From contig NC_054545.1 of the NCBI RefSeq assembly GCF_017654505.1, positions 13,921,047 through 13,985,046 on the forward strand: a stretch of DNA of 64,000 nt, in the 5' to 3' direction. The translations under genes were made by a program, and so were the position numbers. Below the pieces are notes generated by a model. That model searched no databases. It saw only the letters and a list, made by a program, of their open reading frames with translations, and was not told the origin of the DNA. This DNA comes from Polyodon spathula (lineage: Eukaryota; Chordata; Actinopteri; Acipenseriformes; Polyodontidae). Of this stretch, positions 24,909 through 37,260 are shown one piece after another; the stretch's first letter is position 1, and each line of letters starts with the position of its first letter.

Positions 24909-27900
24909 ACTGATAATTCATTACTTTGAATTAGAAACATAATATAAACACATCTATCTAAGCATATCAATTTCCCCACTGAACAATACAAAAAAGATTT
25001 ACAGGTTTCCATTTACCACACTTAGATTATTACTCGCCACCTTTATGCAGCCAGCATGCTATAAACTAAGACAGAATAACCAGGAAAATACTGAAGAGCT
25101 GCGGTTCTAGCAGGTGATCTTATCATTCTGATGGATGCGTTTGCACATCTCAATTGAGTCTGATCTCAGTCTGCTTAAATTTGCAAGGCTTTTCCCAGGC
25201 AGATGTGGTGCCATGTAATGCCATTCCAATTTCAAGTTTAGTTCATCTTGCTTACCGAAACACTGGCTTTCATTTGATTAACCACACCCTAATTCAATAC
25301 AAAGTAGCACGCTCAGCACATGTAATGCATGCTTACCCTTCTATACACAGGACTATTTCTCACCATAACTAATGAATGTCAGTCGGTTGGCTAGCAGAAC
25401 AAACTCAACGGTCATCAGCTCACGCTGATTACAGTACACGTCATCAGAAACATTATCTGTTCCGAACAGCTCACCATTAAATGGACAGATTATTCTATTT
25501 GAGTCTGCATATGGTATTGGAGAGCATATGTAATGTCAATTAGATTTCCATAAAGCTCACATTATTATGCGGAAATTATGTTAGTGTGGGGAGTTTTATC
25601 CTGAATCAGACAACCCTAAAACACAAAATATTGCTTTGCATGGCTTTCTGTGCGAAGGAAGCAAAATTAAATAAATAAATAAATGATGACTTGTGTTCTT
25701 TTATGTTGTATCCTATTTTCTAATATAAAATCATGTTATAATCAAATGTTTCAGTAAGTAAGAAAAGAAAAAGGTTAGATTATTGTATTACTTCTATTTT
25801 AGATGCCAATATACTTATATTTTCTTAATGTGTTTAGTTTTTTTGTTTGTTTGTTTGTTTTGTATTCTGGGTGCACCCTTATCTTATTTGAATATAATCA
25901 CTCTTATATTATAATTGTTTGCTTTAATAAAAAGAAAATCATTAAACACTTTAGCTAACAGAGGTTCCACTGGCTTGTCAAGACATCGCAGTGGTAATGG
26001 ATCTTATAGTTTTTGTTCAAATTGTTCCCCAAACTAAAAGCATTACATGTGACTGTGCTAGATGAGCTCTGTTGATTTGAGCACTAAATCCGACAACCAT
26101 CTAACCAAACACGAAATTACAGTAATCATGAGCTATATAGCATTATAATACTACAATGCAACATCTTATTGTAAAATGCTATTGATTACATTTAACTTCA
26201 ATTCACACACAGCACTGGAATATCTCCGGGCTTAGCACTCCAGTTTATCGCAATGTTATGTATTTTTAGTGGAAGGTTCTCACTTTGATGTACTTGGTCT
26301 CTCACTCTGGCTCAGACTAAACCCCTAATTCTTTTACAGGTCACTGAAATCCCTTCAATAAACATGTGTTTTCCACTAATAACCGTGCTGAATTGGTTGG
26401 AAATGGTATGAATGTGATCTGGAGCTATTCTACTCCTGGGGCTCAGATTTCATCGCTATAGTGCGTTGGCCTGTGTTTAAGATCACTTAGTCTTGACACC
26501 ACCTCCAGCAAACCAATTACCTTCCACCGGTTGTGATCCTGGTAAGAGTCCTGAAATCCTACACTTCAATGAAACAGAAGCAGATTGGACAAAAGGTCAG
26601 TGAGCTAGCAACAATGATAGGGGATGCCAGAGGCATGCCCTGCAGAGAGTTATCGGGCATGCTTAAGAAGAGATGAGGGGACTTGGATATGAATCAATCA
26701 TCTAGTGCATGTCTTAGCCCTTTAAAGGGAAAAAGCCAGATCAATACAACACAATATAGAGATGCTCAAAGCAAGGTAAATAAAATCTAGTAGAAACTTA
26801 CAAAAGATAAAGGTCTAATAAAAATCTTACAGCAGCCTTGATCAAACACTATCAGGGCAGGGACACTGGAGTTGGCTATAGTAAAGAATGGTGCCGGCAG
26901 ATGCTGTTACAGCTTTCCTTTACAGCTCTGCAAGAGTACCTCATTCCTTATCTGGGGTCTTTCTCAAGCAGTAACAAACACAATATTCATTTGACATGTG
27001 CTACACATCTCCCATGCTACACCAGCTGTCTCATTCCCCTGCATTCCACATCCAAATTAAAAAGCCACCCCAACTCTCTTGTGCTTTCTAAGAGTTAAGG
27101 GTCCCAGTCTATACAAGGGAGAGCACAGGAAGTTGAACTCCAGCGCCTCCTGATACCGTAGCTTCAAATCAATGAACACCACAAGAATTTGTAGCACAAA
27201 TCCCTTTTTTTAAATCAGCGCACAGATGCATGGAGATCAGCTTAAAGTTTGATGTTACAAGCAACATTTGTCTCCTTTACAACTGCCAAAAGATTAAGCA
27301 GTGATTTAAACTGCAGCTTTGTGCCATCATTTAGAATTGAACTGGAAAAGCTATGAAATGAAATTACAGCCTCTAATTCCTTCAGGGAACTTGGTCTGAT
27401 TCACCATTTTGAATCAGACTAACTGTTGCTTGGAAAATCAGTATTTGTGGTTGTCTAGGATACAGAAATCCTGCCAACAGAATAGAAGTCTGTCAGATCT
27501 GCTGATCAATTTACACAGAAGAGTGTGCTACATAGCACTGGTATTTCAGTTACTCTGTATAAACCCTTGTAGATCAAATACCATAGACTGAAACCACATG
27601 GTTTTATTTTGCTTTGTAGAAGGCAAAAGACTATATTAGTGAGTAGCTTTTTTTGTTTTAGTTTTTTAATTTCAGTTTTAATTTTGGTTTCTTTTTGTTT
27701 TGTTTATTTTAATTTAGATTATTAAATAGAAAAGAGTCCATACTAAAACGTTGTCACTTTAAACCTGCCATTATGTCACTCTTTGAACCAAACAGGCATG
27801 CTCCTGCTATTATTTACAGCTGTAGGAAGTTATCCATTAAATATCCAAGCTCTATTATATCATAGGAAGAGATTTAAAAAGGAGACTGACTTTTCTATTG

Positions 27901-29515
27901 TATTTTTGCTATACTGGCAAAATCTCTGATATTTTCAACAAGCATTTTTAAAGTATAAACATATTGGATTTCATTTCAGGTAATATGCCTTTAAAAGACA
28001 CTATCTACAAAATAAAACACAAAGTAAACTGAGTATACACACTTTGTAGTTGGATTAATAATTGCTGGGTGCAGGCAATCTCTACCACACCTCCCATTAC
28101 CTTTATCTCTGACAGAATGCATATTGGCTCAATATCTTATTTAGACTTCATTGGTGGGCAAACACACAGCACATTTAATGCCATGTGCACACTAATAAAA
28201 TCTTTCATTCCAGGTGTGGCGAGGTTGCATTATTGCCCTTTCCTGGGTCTCCCTGGGTGTCTGGGGATTGAGAGCGTCTTGTACAGATATGCAAAGATAG
28301 GCATGTTCCCCTGTGACCTGGGGCACAAAGGGCAAAGGTTAATATAGAATTTAAATGGGCCTGTCAGTGACACTTCCTGTGTGCCCTTGTTAAGGGATGT
28401 GTTAGCACCAGCTTGCTGTCTCCTGAACTGCAAATGAATCAAAAAGAAGTGTGTGCTCTTTTAACCCTATACCTCTCTCAGACACTGCTGTAGCAATAAG
28501 ATCCCGTCCTTTAAAACAGCGGCTGTTCAACCTGCATTTAAACAGCGTCTTAAAGTTCTAGTTAAGATGTGTTGATTTTAATTGATATGTAAAGGAAGTG
28601 GCAATTCCTCTTCAGTTATTTAGCTAGTCAGAGGGTAAAATTGCTGGAATTACAAAGTCATCGCAATTAGCATCACTGAACTGCACTATGACTGCTTTTG
28701 TGTCCAACAGCTGTATTATAACTGGAGACATTGTGTTTAATTTGCAGGTTTAATGCAATCAAACTAAATAGGTTGAGGAAGTACACAACACATTCTTCTC
28801 CTAATTAACCACTACCGATAGCTAGTTTTTTTTTTTTTTTTTTAAATCAACTGAATACATTACAGTCTGGGATGTGTCCTAAACAATGATACTTGACCAT
28901 TTCTCAGCGATTACCCTCAGCAGGGAAGTTGGGGAATCTGCAGGTATTTATCCAGAATGTCCACTGTCATCACTTTTGAGATTGTTCCACATTAAACAAG
29001 AACAGTTTGTGCAGTCTTAGATATGGAGCACCTACATGTACTAACAGCCCTTTAGATCTGCTGCCTTGGCCAAAGCGATTGAAATTTGCACTAGGCAGGT
29101 GGCTTTAATATAATCACAGAAAAAAGACCAGAGAACTGATCAGCATAACAACTATACAAACGTACATGCCGCACGTTCTATTGAACTGAAGGGAATTTTC
29201 TTCATTAGTACAGTCCCTAAAGATTCAGTGCTTTCATATTGGCTGTTCAATAAGAAATATCTGACCTGATTTGTGGATCCCGTTACTGACAGGACGAATC
29301 AATTTCCATAGATCAATTCATTTTTATTATGCAGTCCACATATTGGCATCTGTCCATCAGTCTTGTTATTCATTAGTTGCTTCTCTTTTCATTATTTGTT
29401 GAGTGTTGACCTCGGTACCAATTTTCTGATATGTACATCTACAACATGATTCTTTTCCACATTCTTCTGCAGGTTAGCCTGCCTATGCACTCAGTTTTAT
29501 CATATGATCAACCTT
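24909..29515. other. Non-coding DNA, inferred kif26a intron 2 (part)
   Basis: Nothing identifiable apart from small simple repeats (TTTG near 25845, AAAT near 25668, a T run near 28827) and a complex block at 28130-28430. Confidence 0.55.
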
Positions 29516-29546
29516 GTTTGCATTCCAGTTTGTTTACATAATATCA

Positions 29547-29565
29547 CCCCCCCCCCCCCCCCCCC
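29547..29565 (+). repeat. Poly(C) run, 19 nt
   Basis: Nineteen consecutive C; the minus strand is a long G run that could form a quadruplex. Confidence 0.95.
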
Positions 29566-29840
29566 ATTCCTATATTTTGGGAGACTTCTCATTGACTCTC
29601 ACTATATTTTTATTTACTATTTCTGAGTCCAGTCAGATAAAACTCCACACAAGGTGAAAGTCGACAACAAACAAAATATTTTGGCACTTTTATTATTTAA
29701 TTTTTTTAAGGCAAATTTATTTCTTTAAAAGGTGTTTTACAAAGTGGGGACGCCCTCACAAAATCGTTTTTTCAGGAGTTACTATCTTTGTGGGGACATT
29801 TTTTTCAAATTTTGTCTGCCCATTGATAGTAATACCTGCC
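29565..29840 (+). repeat. GTGGGGAC-type interspersed repeat, copy B
   Basis: Longer copy of the 19957 repeat. It includes an extra internal segment (about 29672-29760) with GTTTTACAAAGTGGGGACGCC. It lies between a 19-nt C run and a (CA)n array, so both copies are microsatellite-associated. Confidence 0.75.

Positions 29841-29847
<7 letters not shown>

Positions 29848-29878
<31 letters not shown>
29848..29878 (+). repeat. (CA)n microsatellite
   Basis: About 15 CA units following repeat copy B. Confidence 0.97.
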
Positions 29879-29879
<1 letters not shown>

Positions 29880-32169
29880 TTGAAACCTACCTGCTTGGCT
29901 TTTACTTTCAGGCAAATAGGTACCACTACTAAAACTACACAGGTGTAACAATTATTAATTTCTTCGATCAGATTTCTTACAGTAAGTTCCAAAAAAACTG
30001 GGGGGGTGACCTGTCTTAATTTTGTTAAAGCTTTACCTTAATAGCAAATATCTGGAGCTCTCTGGTATACATTTTCAATATCGACTCATAAGGTAATAAC
30101 CTACTAGAATTGAAAACTTTGGGAGCTCTGTACCTTTGTTTAGTTAATGTATTTGTGTTTTATTTTCTCATCACAAAGCCCTGTTCCCGTTCTCTAAGCT
30201 TTTCAAACACAGACATGTCTTGATAAGAATCAGCTTTCCAGCTCCATTACACTCAACGTGCGGCCAGGGCTGTGATGAGAGATCCCCCCCCTCTAGTCTT
30301 TCTGAAACATTCTCATTGAAGCGCTGCAGGTATTGGCATATGTTAATCAGGATGGGGATCTAAGCAAAGCACACACCATCAGCTCAGAGAAGTAAGCAGA
30401 GCACTGCTGATGGAAGGAAAGAATGTCTCAATACATGTCTCTGGATGCTTCAACATCTGAGGGCTGGATTCTAGATAGCAGAGCACACTAACCTTCGGGT
30501 TTAATCAGCCTAGAATATCTTATCTGCCTTTGTCATACGTCGGCTTCTTTACACTGTGCAAGCATCCCACATTGAGTCACTGATCTCATTGCCTCAGGGA
30601 GACTGGATTTATCAGATAATTCTGTTCTCTATGATGGCTAGACTATTGCAATGCTTAAGACTGTGTACACACACACATATAGTATGCAGGGGTGGGACAA
30701 AGAGAAACACCGTCAACATACACGTGTGTGTGATTGGTCCCAATATGACTGATTAATTTTCATTCCTTTAGTATATACAAATTACATCCCCAAAGTCTGA
30801 CAGACTTTGACAAAGGATTAATATTAGGTGTTCGGTTGATAGGTGCTTCACTATCCTTGACTAATCTTTTATGTGTCTCCAAAGTGATAACTCTAAGGGA
30901 CATTTGGGAGAACTTAATTTGCTGCAGATTTTCAGCCACCCACAAGCCAAAAAGGAAGGAATCATTGAAGAATGGTAATGCTTTCCTTCAGAACAATTTC
31001 AAAACCATGCAGTCAAATTAGTTTTGCTGCCTATAGTGGCCCTGCCAGAGGTAGTTATAGATATATTTTTCTTTAGAAATACTGCAATACCCATTGTGAG
31101 CATCATATATAAGGGAACTTGAATAATTACAGATATACAGAAATATATTTTAAAGTGTTGATGACCCCCATATTTAATATTAAATAATATTACAATATAA
31201 TCATGCAATATAGGCTCCTGCGAGGTCTGCTAGCCACACTGAAACATTGCAATGATGGCTCTTCGGAACAATCAGATTACCATCATACATATAAAAGTCA
31301 ACTTAGATGCTGTTTTTTCTCCCTAAAAGCTTTTTTCCAGCCCTAACCAGATAAGCAGATAAGATAGAAAGAATCACTTTATCTGGCACAGACTTTAACT
31401 GATGCTTCATCACAAAACATCAGGAATGTAGGAATTTGAACATGGAAACTTTTTTTTTTTTTTTTTTTGTTAACCACACCAGATGACATCAAATCCGTTG
31501 TAGTTTTATGCAGTGGTTTATAAAATCATGTTGCTTCATTCCTCATCATTCGTGGCATAAAACTGAACAAAATGTCCAGGCAGTTACCTCAATTTAACCT
31601 TAAATTTAAATTTAAATTTTCTGAAATTGTCTATCCACAGCATTCAACTACATCAGATAGTAAACTATTTTGATAAAGACTTCCTCTTTCATTGCCACAA
31701 TATGGTCTCTTCATTGAATTCCCCCACTAAAGAAAACACACCCACCAGCACCAAAGACAGCAGTTGTGCAAGGGACCACTCTGAAATAATGTTGAAAAAT
31801 CCCGTTATTATTAAACCAATGGAAAGAAATACTTTCAAACCATGATGGCTCTGAAGGCTAACTTCTTTCAACTGTTAAATCTTAACATGCTGTTAGTATA
31901 CCACTCTAGTATAGTGGAACATTTTAAAGCTACAGTATATTAGGAAAATAGGATTTTTGTGGAAAATTCTTCACATGCAACTTTATTAAAAGACATATCA
32001 TGACAGTCCAGTTTGGTTACATTCCCCAAAGCTATTGTTTCTTGTGGAGGAACAAGATACATTGGAAACACCAGTAGGTGAGCCAAATAACCTGGCGGGG
32101 AGACCTTACTACTAGGCTAATTCCAGAAGTACAATCATTTATAATGACTGTTATAAAGACATTTTAGGG
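29880..32169. other. Non-coding DNA, inferred kif26a intron 2 (part)
   Basis: No gene or clear repeat seen apart from a T run near 31450. AT-rich throughout. Confidence 0.55.
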
Positions 32170-32612
32170 GGCTCCCAAGGGACACATCTGGTTAAGGCAC
32201 TCCACCAGGAGTGCAGGATGCAACCTATAGCTTGAAGATCCAAGCTATGCCACTTCTGACCATGGACGGGAGTTTCCAGGGGACAGCACACAATTGGCCA
32301 AGCGCTGCCCAGGCAGGGAGGGGATAGGTCAGCTGGGGAGTCCTTGGCTCACCGCACACCAGCGACACTTGTGGCTGACGGGTGCCGCAGGCCTACCTGT
32401 ATGCAATTCGAAACTGTGTGGTCTCTGAGGCTATAAGTTCTGAGATGACTGCAAGGCAGGCTTGCAGAGTAAAAAAAAGCAGATGGTTGATGGCACTTGT
32501 TTCAGATGACGCGTGTGTTTGTCTTCGTCTCTCCAGAGTAAGTGCAGGGATTGCAGTGGTGAGCCAGAATAATTGAACATTCCACAATTGGGAGAAAATC
32601 GAGAATTAATAC
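32170..32612 (+). repeat. Diverged copy of the same tRNA-derived SINE
   Basis: Shares GGAGTGCAGGATGCAACCTATAGC and the CAATTGGCCAAGCGCTGCCC body with the 57.2-kb copy, and the later ACGCGTGTGTTTGTC and CATTCCACAATTGGGAGAAAA segments. The B box is mutated (gaagatccaagc in place of GGTTCGAATCC), and the middle third (about 32385-32480) differs from the other copy. An old copy in kif26a intron 2. Confidence 0.75.
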
Positions 32613-35600
32613 AAATAATTGTTCAAAAGAAAAAGACATCTTCAAGATTTAATTTGGTTCAGGAAGCAACAATTTTAAGGTACCTAGTTACTTTCTTAAA
32701 TCAGTTTAGTGCATCACACAAATGTTGGCATTCGTTAAACTTTTCTCTTTTTTTTTAAGAAGGTTTACAGTTTCTCTTTGAGATTCAATATCCCAGCTTC
32801 AGAAAAAGTTGAAGTTAAAAGTTTCACAAACAAGGTAAATGCAATAAAAGCACCATCTACATGTTCAAGCTGAAGAGATTTTCCTGGCTGTGTTGGTCAG
32901 CTGTAAAGAAGTCATTAGTTAGCATGACTGTTCATCTGATAAGCCCTGAATTTAATCACTCACTCAACACAGCTGAGCTTTCCAAACACATTCTTTACCC
33001 TGTCGCAAGCCTTAAAACCCCAGTTGTTTGTTGTTTGTAGCTTGTCACTGCGGTTGCCACTTTAAATTGGATGCAGATCAAAGTGATAAACACAAGTGCA
33101 TTTAATAACCCAATAATGCAAACAGCATTGAGGTTACCATTCACAAAGGGTTAGAGAGCAACGCAGTAACACTACAATGGAATGAAATGGCCCAGTATTC
33201 AGGGGCACAGGTTACACACCAGAAGTATTATAATGGAAACCCAATCTGATTTTATTTTCTTTAAGAGCAGAAAAAAAGTTAATAGTCATTATTAAGAAAA
33301 GCTCATCAATAAAGTATTGCTTGTTATCTCAAACTAACCCACTACTCTTACAGTTGAACTAACACAGCATGTCTCAATACCATTCACAATGTACAGGGTA
33401 AAGTCTCTAAGACTGGGAGTGAGGGTATTGGGAATGAATGCAAGACTATGGTGGTCATTAGAACAAATGAAAACAGGTCTCTTAGTCATCTTAAATAAAG
33501 GACGATAAGGAGGTGCTCCGGTTACCTTACCCCACTAAACAGCTGATAAAGCATGATACCTTTCTCTAGCTTTGCGCGCCATCACCACATAAACAGCCCC
33601 GCCAACAACACTGATCTTATCAGCCAGAGCTGTGTAACAAAACAAACCTTTCAGATGTGCTGTGTGACTGCTCAGACAATGGATCCATGGATATGCAGGT
33701 AAATGATACCTTATTTTTCCAAAGCACACAAACAATTCACCAATATTGTGTACGTCTAAAATTAGGGTCTAATTTAGCTGTCAACGTGCAACTAATGTCT
33801 TTCCGGGAAAGGACCACACAAGGCTGTCCACTCACTGAGGCCCACCTGGACACCTGGCTAAGGACTCAAGCAAAGTTTGGTTCCCATGACAAGGGTCCCC
33901 ACTAACTCCCATCCATAGATAAAGACTTGTTTATATATCTAAAATAAGCTTGCTATTGTATGCAGCCAGACTTGTTAGTGCATATAGCCTGCAGCTTAAC
34001 AATGGGAAAATATAACTTCTATTCCCTGTCAATGATACAGGAGCAGTTGGAGGGGGGTCCAGAGACTGGGGGCTTGTAATCCAAGCCAAGTACAAGACCT
34101 TCCATTCTAACAACAACTAAAAAAACTTGATCCCAGCAAAGGCAGCGACAGCAAAGTCTGAAAACTATATTTAACAACTCTGGGAATTCTAGAGCAGTAC
34201 ATACAGGAACACATTCAATGCAAAGTGAAGGTCGTCTGTGTTTAACTTCCTTTACAGACTCTGCTTCTTGCAAGTTTTTTTTTTTAACAAATCACAGCGA
34301 TAAGCATTGTTTTCCAAAACAATGTGCCACTTCCAAATCCATTTAAATCTCCCAGACAATCTTTGCTGCAGCTTATCTCTGCATGTAAAGTTAAATCAAA
34401 TAAATACACTGCACACAATTAAATCATAGCCCATTTTTCCCATATTGACAATGTTAAAAACTATAAAACAGAATACTATAAATAATTTGCACATACTGTT
34501 TCTATCAAACAATGCATACTAAAAAAACACAATATTTGTGACTGAATGCTTGCATAATACTTAATTTGTTATCTGTTAATTATCCCATGGTACAAATCAT
34601 ACTTTATTTAGGTTTCTGTCCTAATGGATTTTATGTTTAATAAAGTCACCAGCATATTTTACCTCTACATCTAAAAGCATGACTGAACAAACAGGAATTT
34701 CTTTTAAGAAGCCAGTATAAAAATGTCCATTAGGGACATGCAGCAGTAATTCTTTTCCCCTGAAACAGTGAGTTTGTGACATACTTTCCATTGCAAACTT
34801 ATCTCTTTAAAGAAACCACATTGCTTTGGTAAGTAAAATATGCTGGTGCTTTTAGCTTATACATCAACTGTATAAGTCTGAACAAGCAACAGCAGTTATA
34901 GGGGAATCAAGCAGAGGAAAAGTCCAAATAAATGGCTTTGGTTCTACAGGGAGGACTATATTAACAATAGTTATATTAACTCTTCCTGTACCAAATTCCA
35001 AAAGATAAACCTAAGGCATCTAATTAAAGACTTGCAGTTAATTACACTGAAAAATAAACACAAGATTGGTTTACTGGTTTGAAATTGTATGTGGCATTAT
35101 CTTTCCAAAATCTGAAGTGTTGAAAGAGTTAAATCAGAAAAGCCTGCAAGTTAAAATGTCACTCTTTCAATCAGCAGGCTGATGTATTCACACCATTAGC
35201 TAAAACTTTGGGCACAGCCACCATGCACCAAAGCATAATCTAAATGGGCTGTGAAAAAGCTGGCTAGCCTGTTTAAAACAGTAAATGAGAAAGCCACAGA
35301 ACTAGTTCATTTTCACATGTATAATACTGTCTTGCTGTTGGTCTTTTACTTTTGCAGGCTTTACTTGCCACTAAACTAAACCATACATTTAATCTCCTTG
35401 TTCTGATCGTGTGTTAAAGGCAAAATAAGTATATCTACCATCTACCAATGTGCAGCACTAAATTCAAAATGTAATGCTCAGGGGGTCTAATTACTGTACC
35501 TGCAACACAGGAAGTGAGCTAGTGGCTGCACCTGGGTCAAGGTGAAATAAAGTCTTGAAAAAACATAGGATCACAAAAGCATTACTATCTATTGCTAATT

Positions 35601-36038
35601 AAAGGCTTAACTAATAGCAGAGTGCATTGGTTATGAACTATAATCACTCCAGTTATGGAACTGAGTCTGTTAAGTTAAAGTACAGTACCGTTATTGTAAA
35701 ATTGCCACTTGGGTAGTGGGATTGTCTTTTTTTGCGTCACTTTTTGTTGTATTCCTTTAACTGTAAAAATACATTGCAATTATACTAGTTACACTATACA
35801 ATGGTTTTCTTATTGATATAACATAGACTATTCTCAAACCCCAAGCACAGAGTTTAGCATTGTCATGTTGTTAATGGAAACTATTGTAATACTTGAAGTT
35901 TAAAAATGACATTCAAAACTATTCTATGACAATGAGTTATTAATCCGATTAACCCTTTAGAGCACGGGTTAATGGTATATGAGCTATGCGTCATTGTCAA
36001 TACTGGTGTAAAAGAAAATGGGCTGTAGTTCTACAAAC
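32613..36038. other. Non-coding DNA, first part of kif26a intron 2
   Basis: Directly downstream of the exon 2 donor in the sense direction. One complex block at 33530-33660; the rest is AT-rich with no exon seen. Confidence 0.6.
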
Positions 36039-36290
36039 CTTGAATGATCCGGGTACGGCTAGTGCAAGAGCCTGCCTCTTCAGTTCTGCCAGTTTAAGCT
36101 GGCATTTTTTGCACAAGCTTCCCTTCCCTTCCCTCCTCTCTAAGGGGCTCGACTCTGAGACGGTAACCGACCCGGCCCCCTCTGGAGGCGGTCGGCTGCT
36201 ACATTGATCCTCTTCTGCAAATTGACGCCTCTTCCTGGGTCCGAGTTCCAGAGACAGTGGGGTTTCTCTGCTGGAGCAACCTTCTACGAC
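36039..36290 (-). CDS. kif26a: kif26a coding exon 2 (N-terminal CxxC region)
   Basis: Second coding exon, 84 codons, phase 0 at both ends. Seen: acceptor ttatctcacacag|GTCGTA and donor TTCAAG|gtttgt. The peptide begins VVEGCSSRETP, then has a basic PRKRR patch, CSSRPPPEGAG, and ends with LCKKCQLKLAELKRQALAL followed by AVPGSFK. The CSSRP-PEGAG stretch and the CxxC...LAELKRQA motif match the N-terminal region of human KIF26A; KIF26B has a related CxxC...LVELKRQAL motif. The paired cysteines look like half of a zinc-binding unit whose second half, a CDxCATHL-type motif, should lie in the next exon. I searched for that motif by eye on the minus strand left of this exon and did not find it, so the motor domain and the rest of the protein lie outside the window. 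Confidence 0.88.
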
Positions 36291-36783
36291 CTGTGTGAGA
36301 TAAAACGGCTTAGATTTGGACGAAGGAGAAAAGAAATACCACGAGGAGATCAAGCATTCTCCTTAAACCTTTTAAAGCAGAAACAATTATCATGTGTCAA
36401 GTCAAGCATTTTGCAACAATGTATACACAACACAATGTTTTTTTTTTTTTTTTTTTTTTCTGTGTTAATAGCACGATTTGTATTACATGAGAGTAGGTGT
36501 TATTTACTTCATGCTAACTGGACTAACTGAAATCGATTTAGATCGCGGTAGTACTGTACTAGTTTATATACAGATCTGTATCATAGAGACAGTAATGCAC
36601 AATATGTTTAATATATTAATAAATTACGTATTAATAAATTAATTAATTTAAGCAAACTAGCAATCTGTGGCGACCTCCTAAAAATGTACCGCTTATGTCT
36701 GCAGTACCCTGAAGACTGGTATCACTCGTTTTGGATACGTCAAGTTTACAAACTTATAACAACTTTTGACATTGTACACTCAC
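36291..36783 (-). other. kif26a: kif26a intron 1
   Basis: A compact 493-bp intron bounded by gtgagt and cacag. It holds a 22-nt T run on the plus strand (36438-36459), which is an A run in the sense transcript, and AT-rich sequence near 36600-36660 with repeated TTAATTAA/ATTAATAAAT words. No other feature is recognised. Confidence 0.75.
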
Positions 36784-36843
36784 CGTCAACCTCCGGTTCT
36801 CAGCCTCTAACCCCAGAGTGCCATTCACTGAAACCGAGTTCAT
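36784..36843 (-). CDS. kif26a: kif26a coding exon 1 (start codon to splice donor)
   Basis: First coding exon of a KIF26-type (kinesin-11) unconventional kinesin, a microtubule-associated protein that acts mainly as a signalling regulator. Seen: an ATG at 36843-36841 opens 20 codons beginning MNSVSVNGT and ending RRLT, followed directly by a strong donor (ACG|gtgagt). The exon ends in phase 0, matching the phase-0 acceptor of the next exon 493 bp downstream. The MNSV start resembles the N-terminus of KIF26B as I remember it. An in-frame upstream ATG at 36867-36865 would add 8 residues; it has a C at -3, while the chosen ATG has A at -3, and an in-frame TGA at 36879-36877 closes the frame above. 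The exon is too short to be found without splice signals. KIF26A rather than KIF26B is inferred from exon 2 and the neighbouring aspg. Confidence 0.8.
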
Positions 36844-37260
36844 CCTCAGATTCAAGTCAGAAATCATGTGCCAATTTCACTCAAGCTATTTAAGGTAACT
36901 TGGCTGGTTGCTGCGAGGTACAACCGCTTTCGTTCTTTCAAACAATCGTATTACTGCATAGCTCTTTAGTGAAGGGGTTTCCATCCAGTTCTTTCTTTTT
37001 TGTACAATAATTACGAAGGACAAGATGTTCTGATCCCTGCCTGGTTTTCGAAACGCAACACAGAATCCCCCACGCAGACACTTGCTGTTTCAATCCCATG
37101 TCGTTGTCAAAAACATTGGGAGGAAAGTTTAGGACAAGTTTGTGTTCGGCTCTATTGAGCGAGGTGGGTGGAGCCTCGACGCCCGCAGAGAAAGAACTGA
37201 CTGCTGAAATTGACAGCAAGTCAGTATAGCGTAGTCTTCAACGCTCTCAGCAGCAACACT
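36844..37260 (-). promoter_or_regulatory. kif26a: Probable kif26a 5' UTR and promoter region
   Basis: Sequence immediately upstream of the first coding exon. It is visibly richer in CpG than the flanking DNA (for example around 36913-36930 and 37148-37190) and free of recognised transposons, as expected for a vertebrate promoter. A TTAAATA word lies on the sense strand at 36893-36887, too close to the ATG to be a confident TATA box. The transcription start cannot be placed from sequence alone. The minus-strand open frame at 37219-36938 has no family resemblance and is treated as chance. Confidence 0.45.

Noticed and set aside
27140..27155. CTCF-like word on the minus strand (AGGAGGCGCTGG)
   Set aside because: Only the core fits; upstream consensus positions are wrong.
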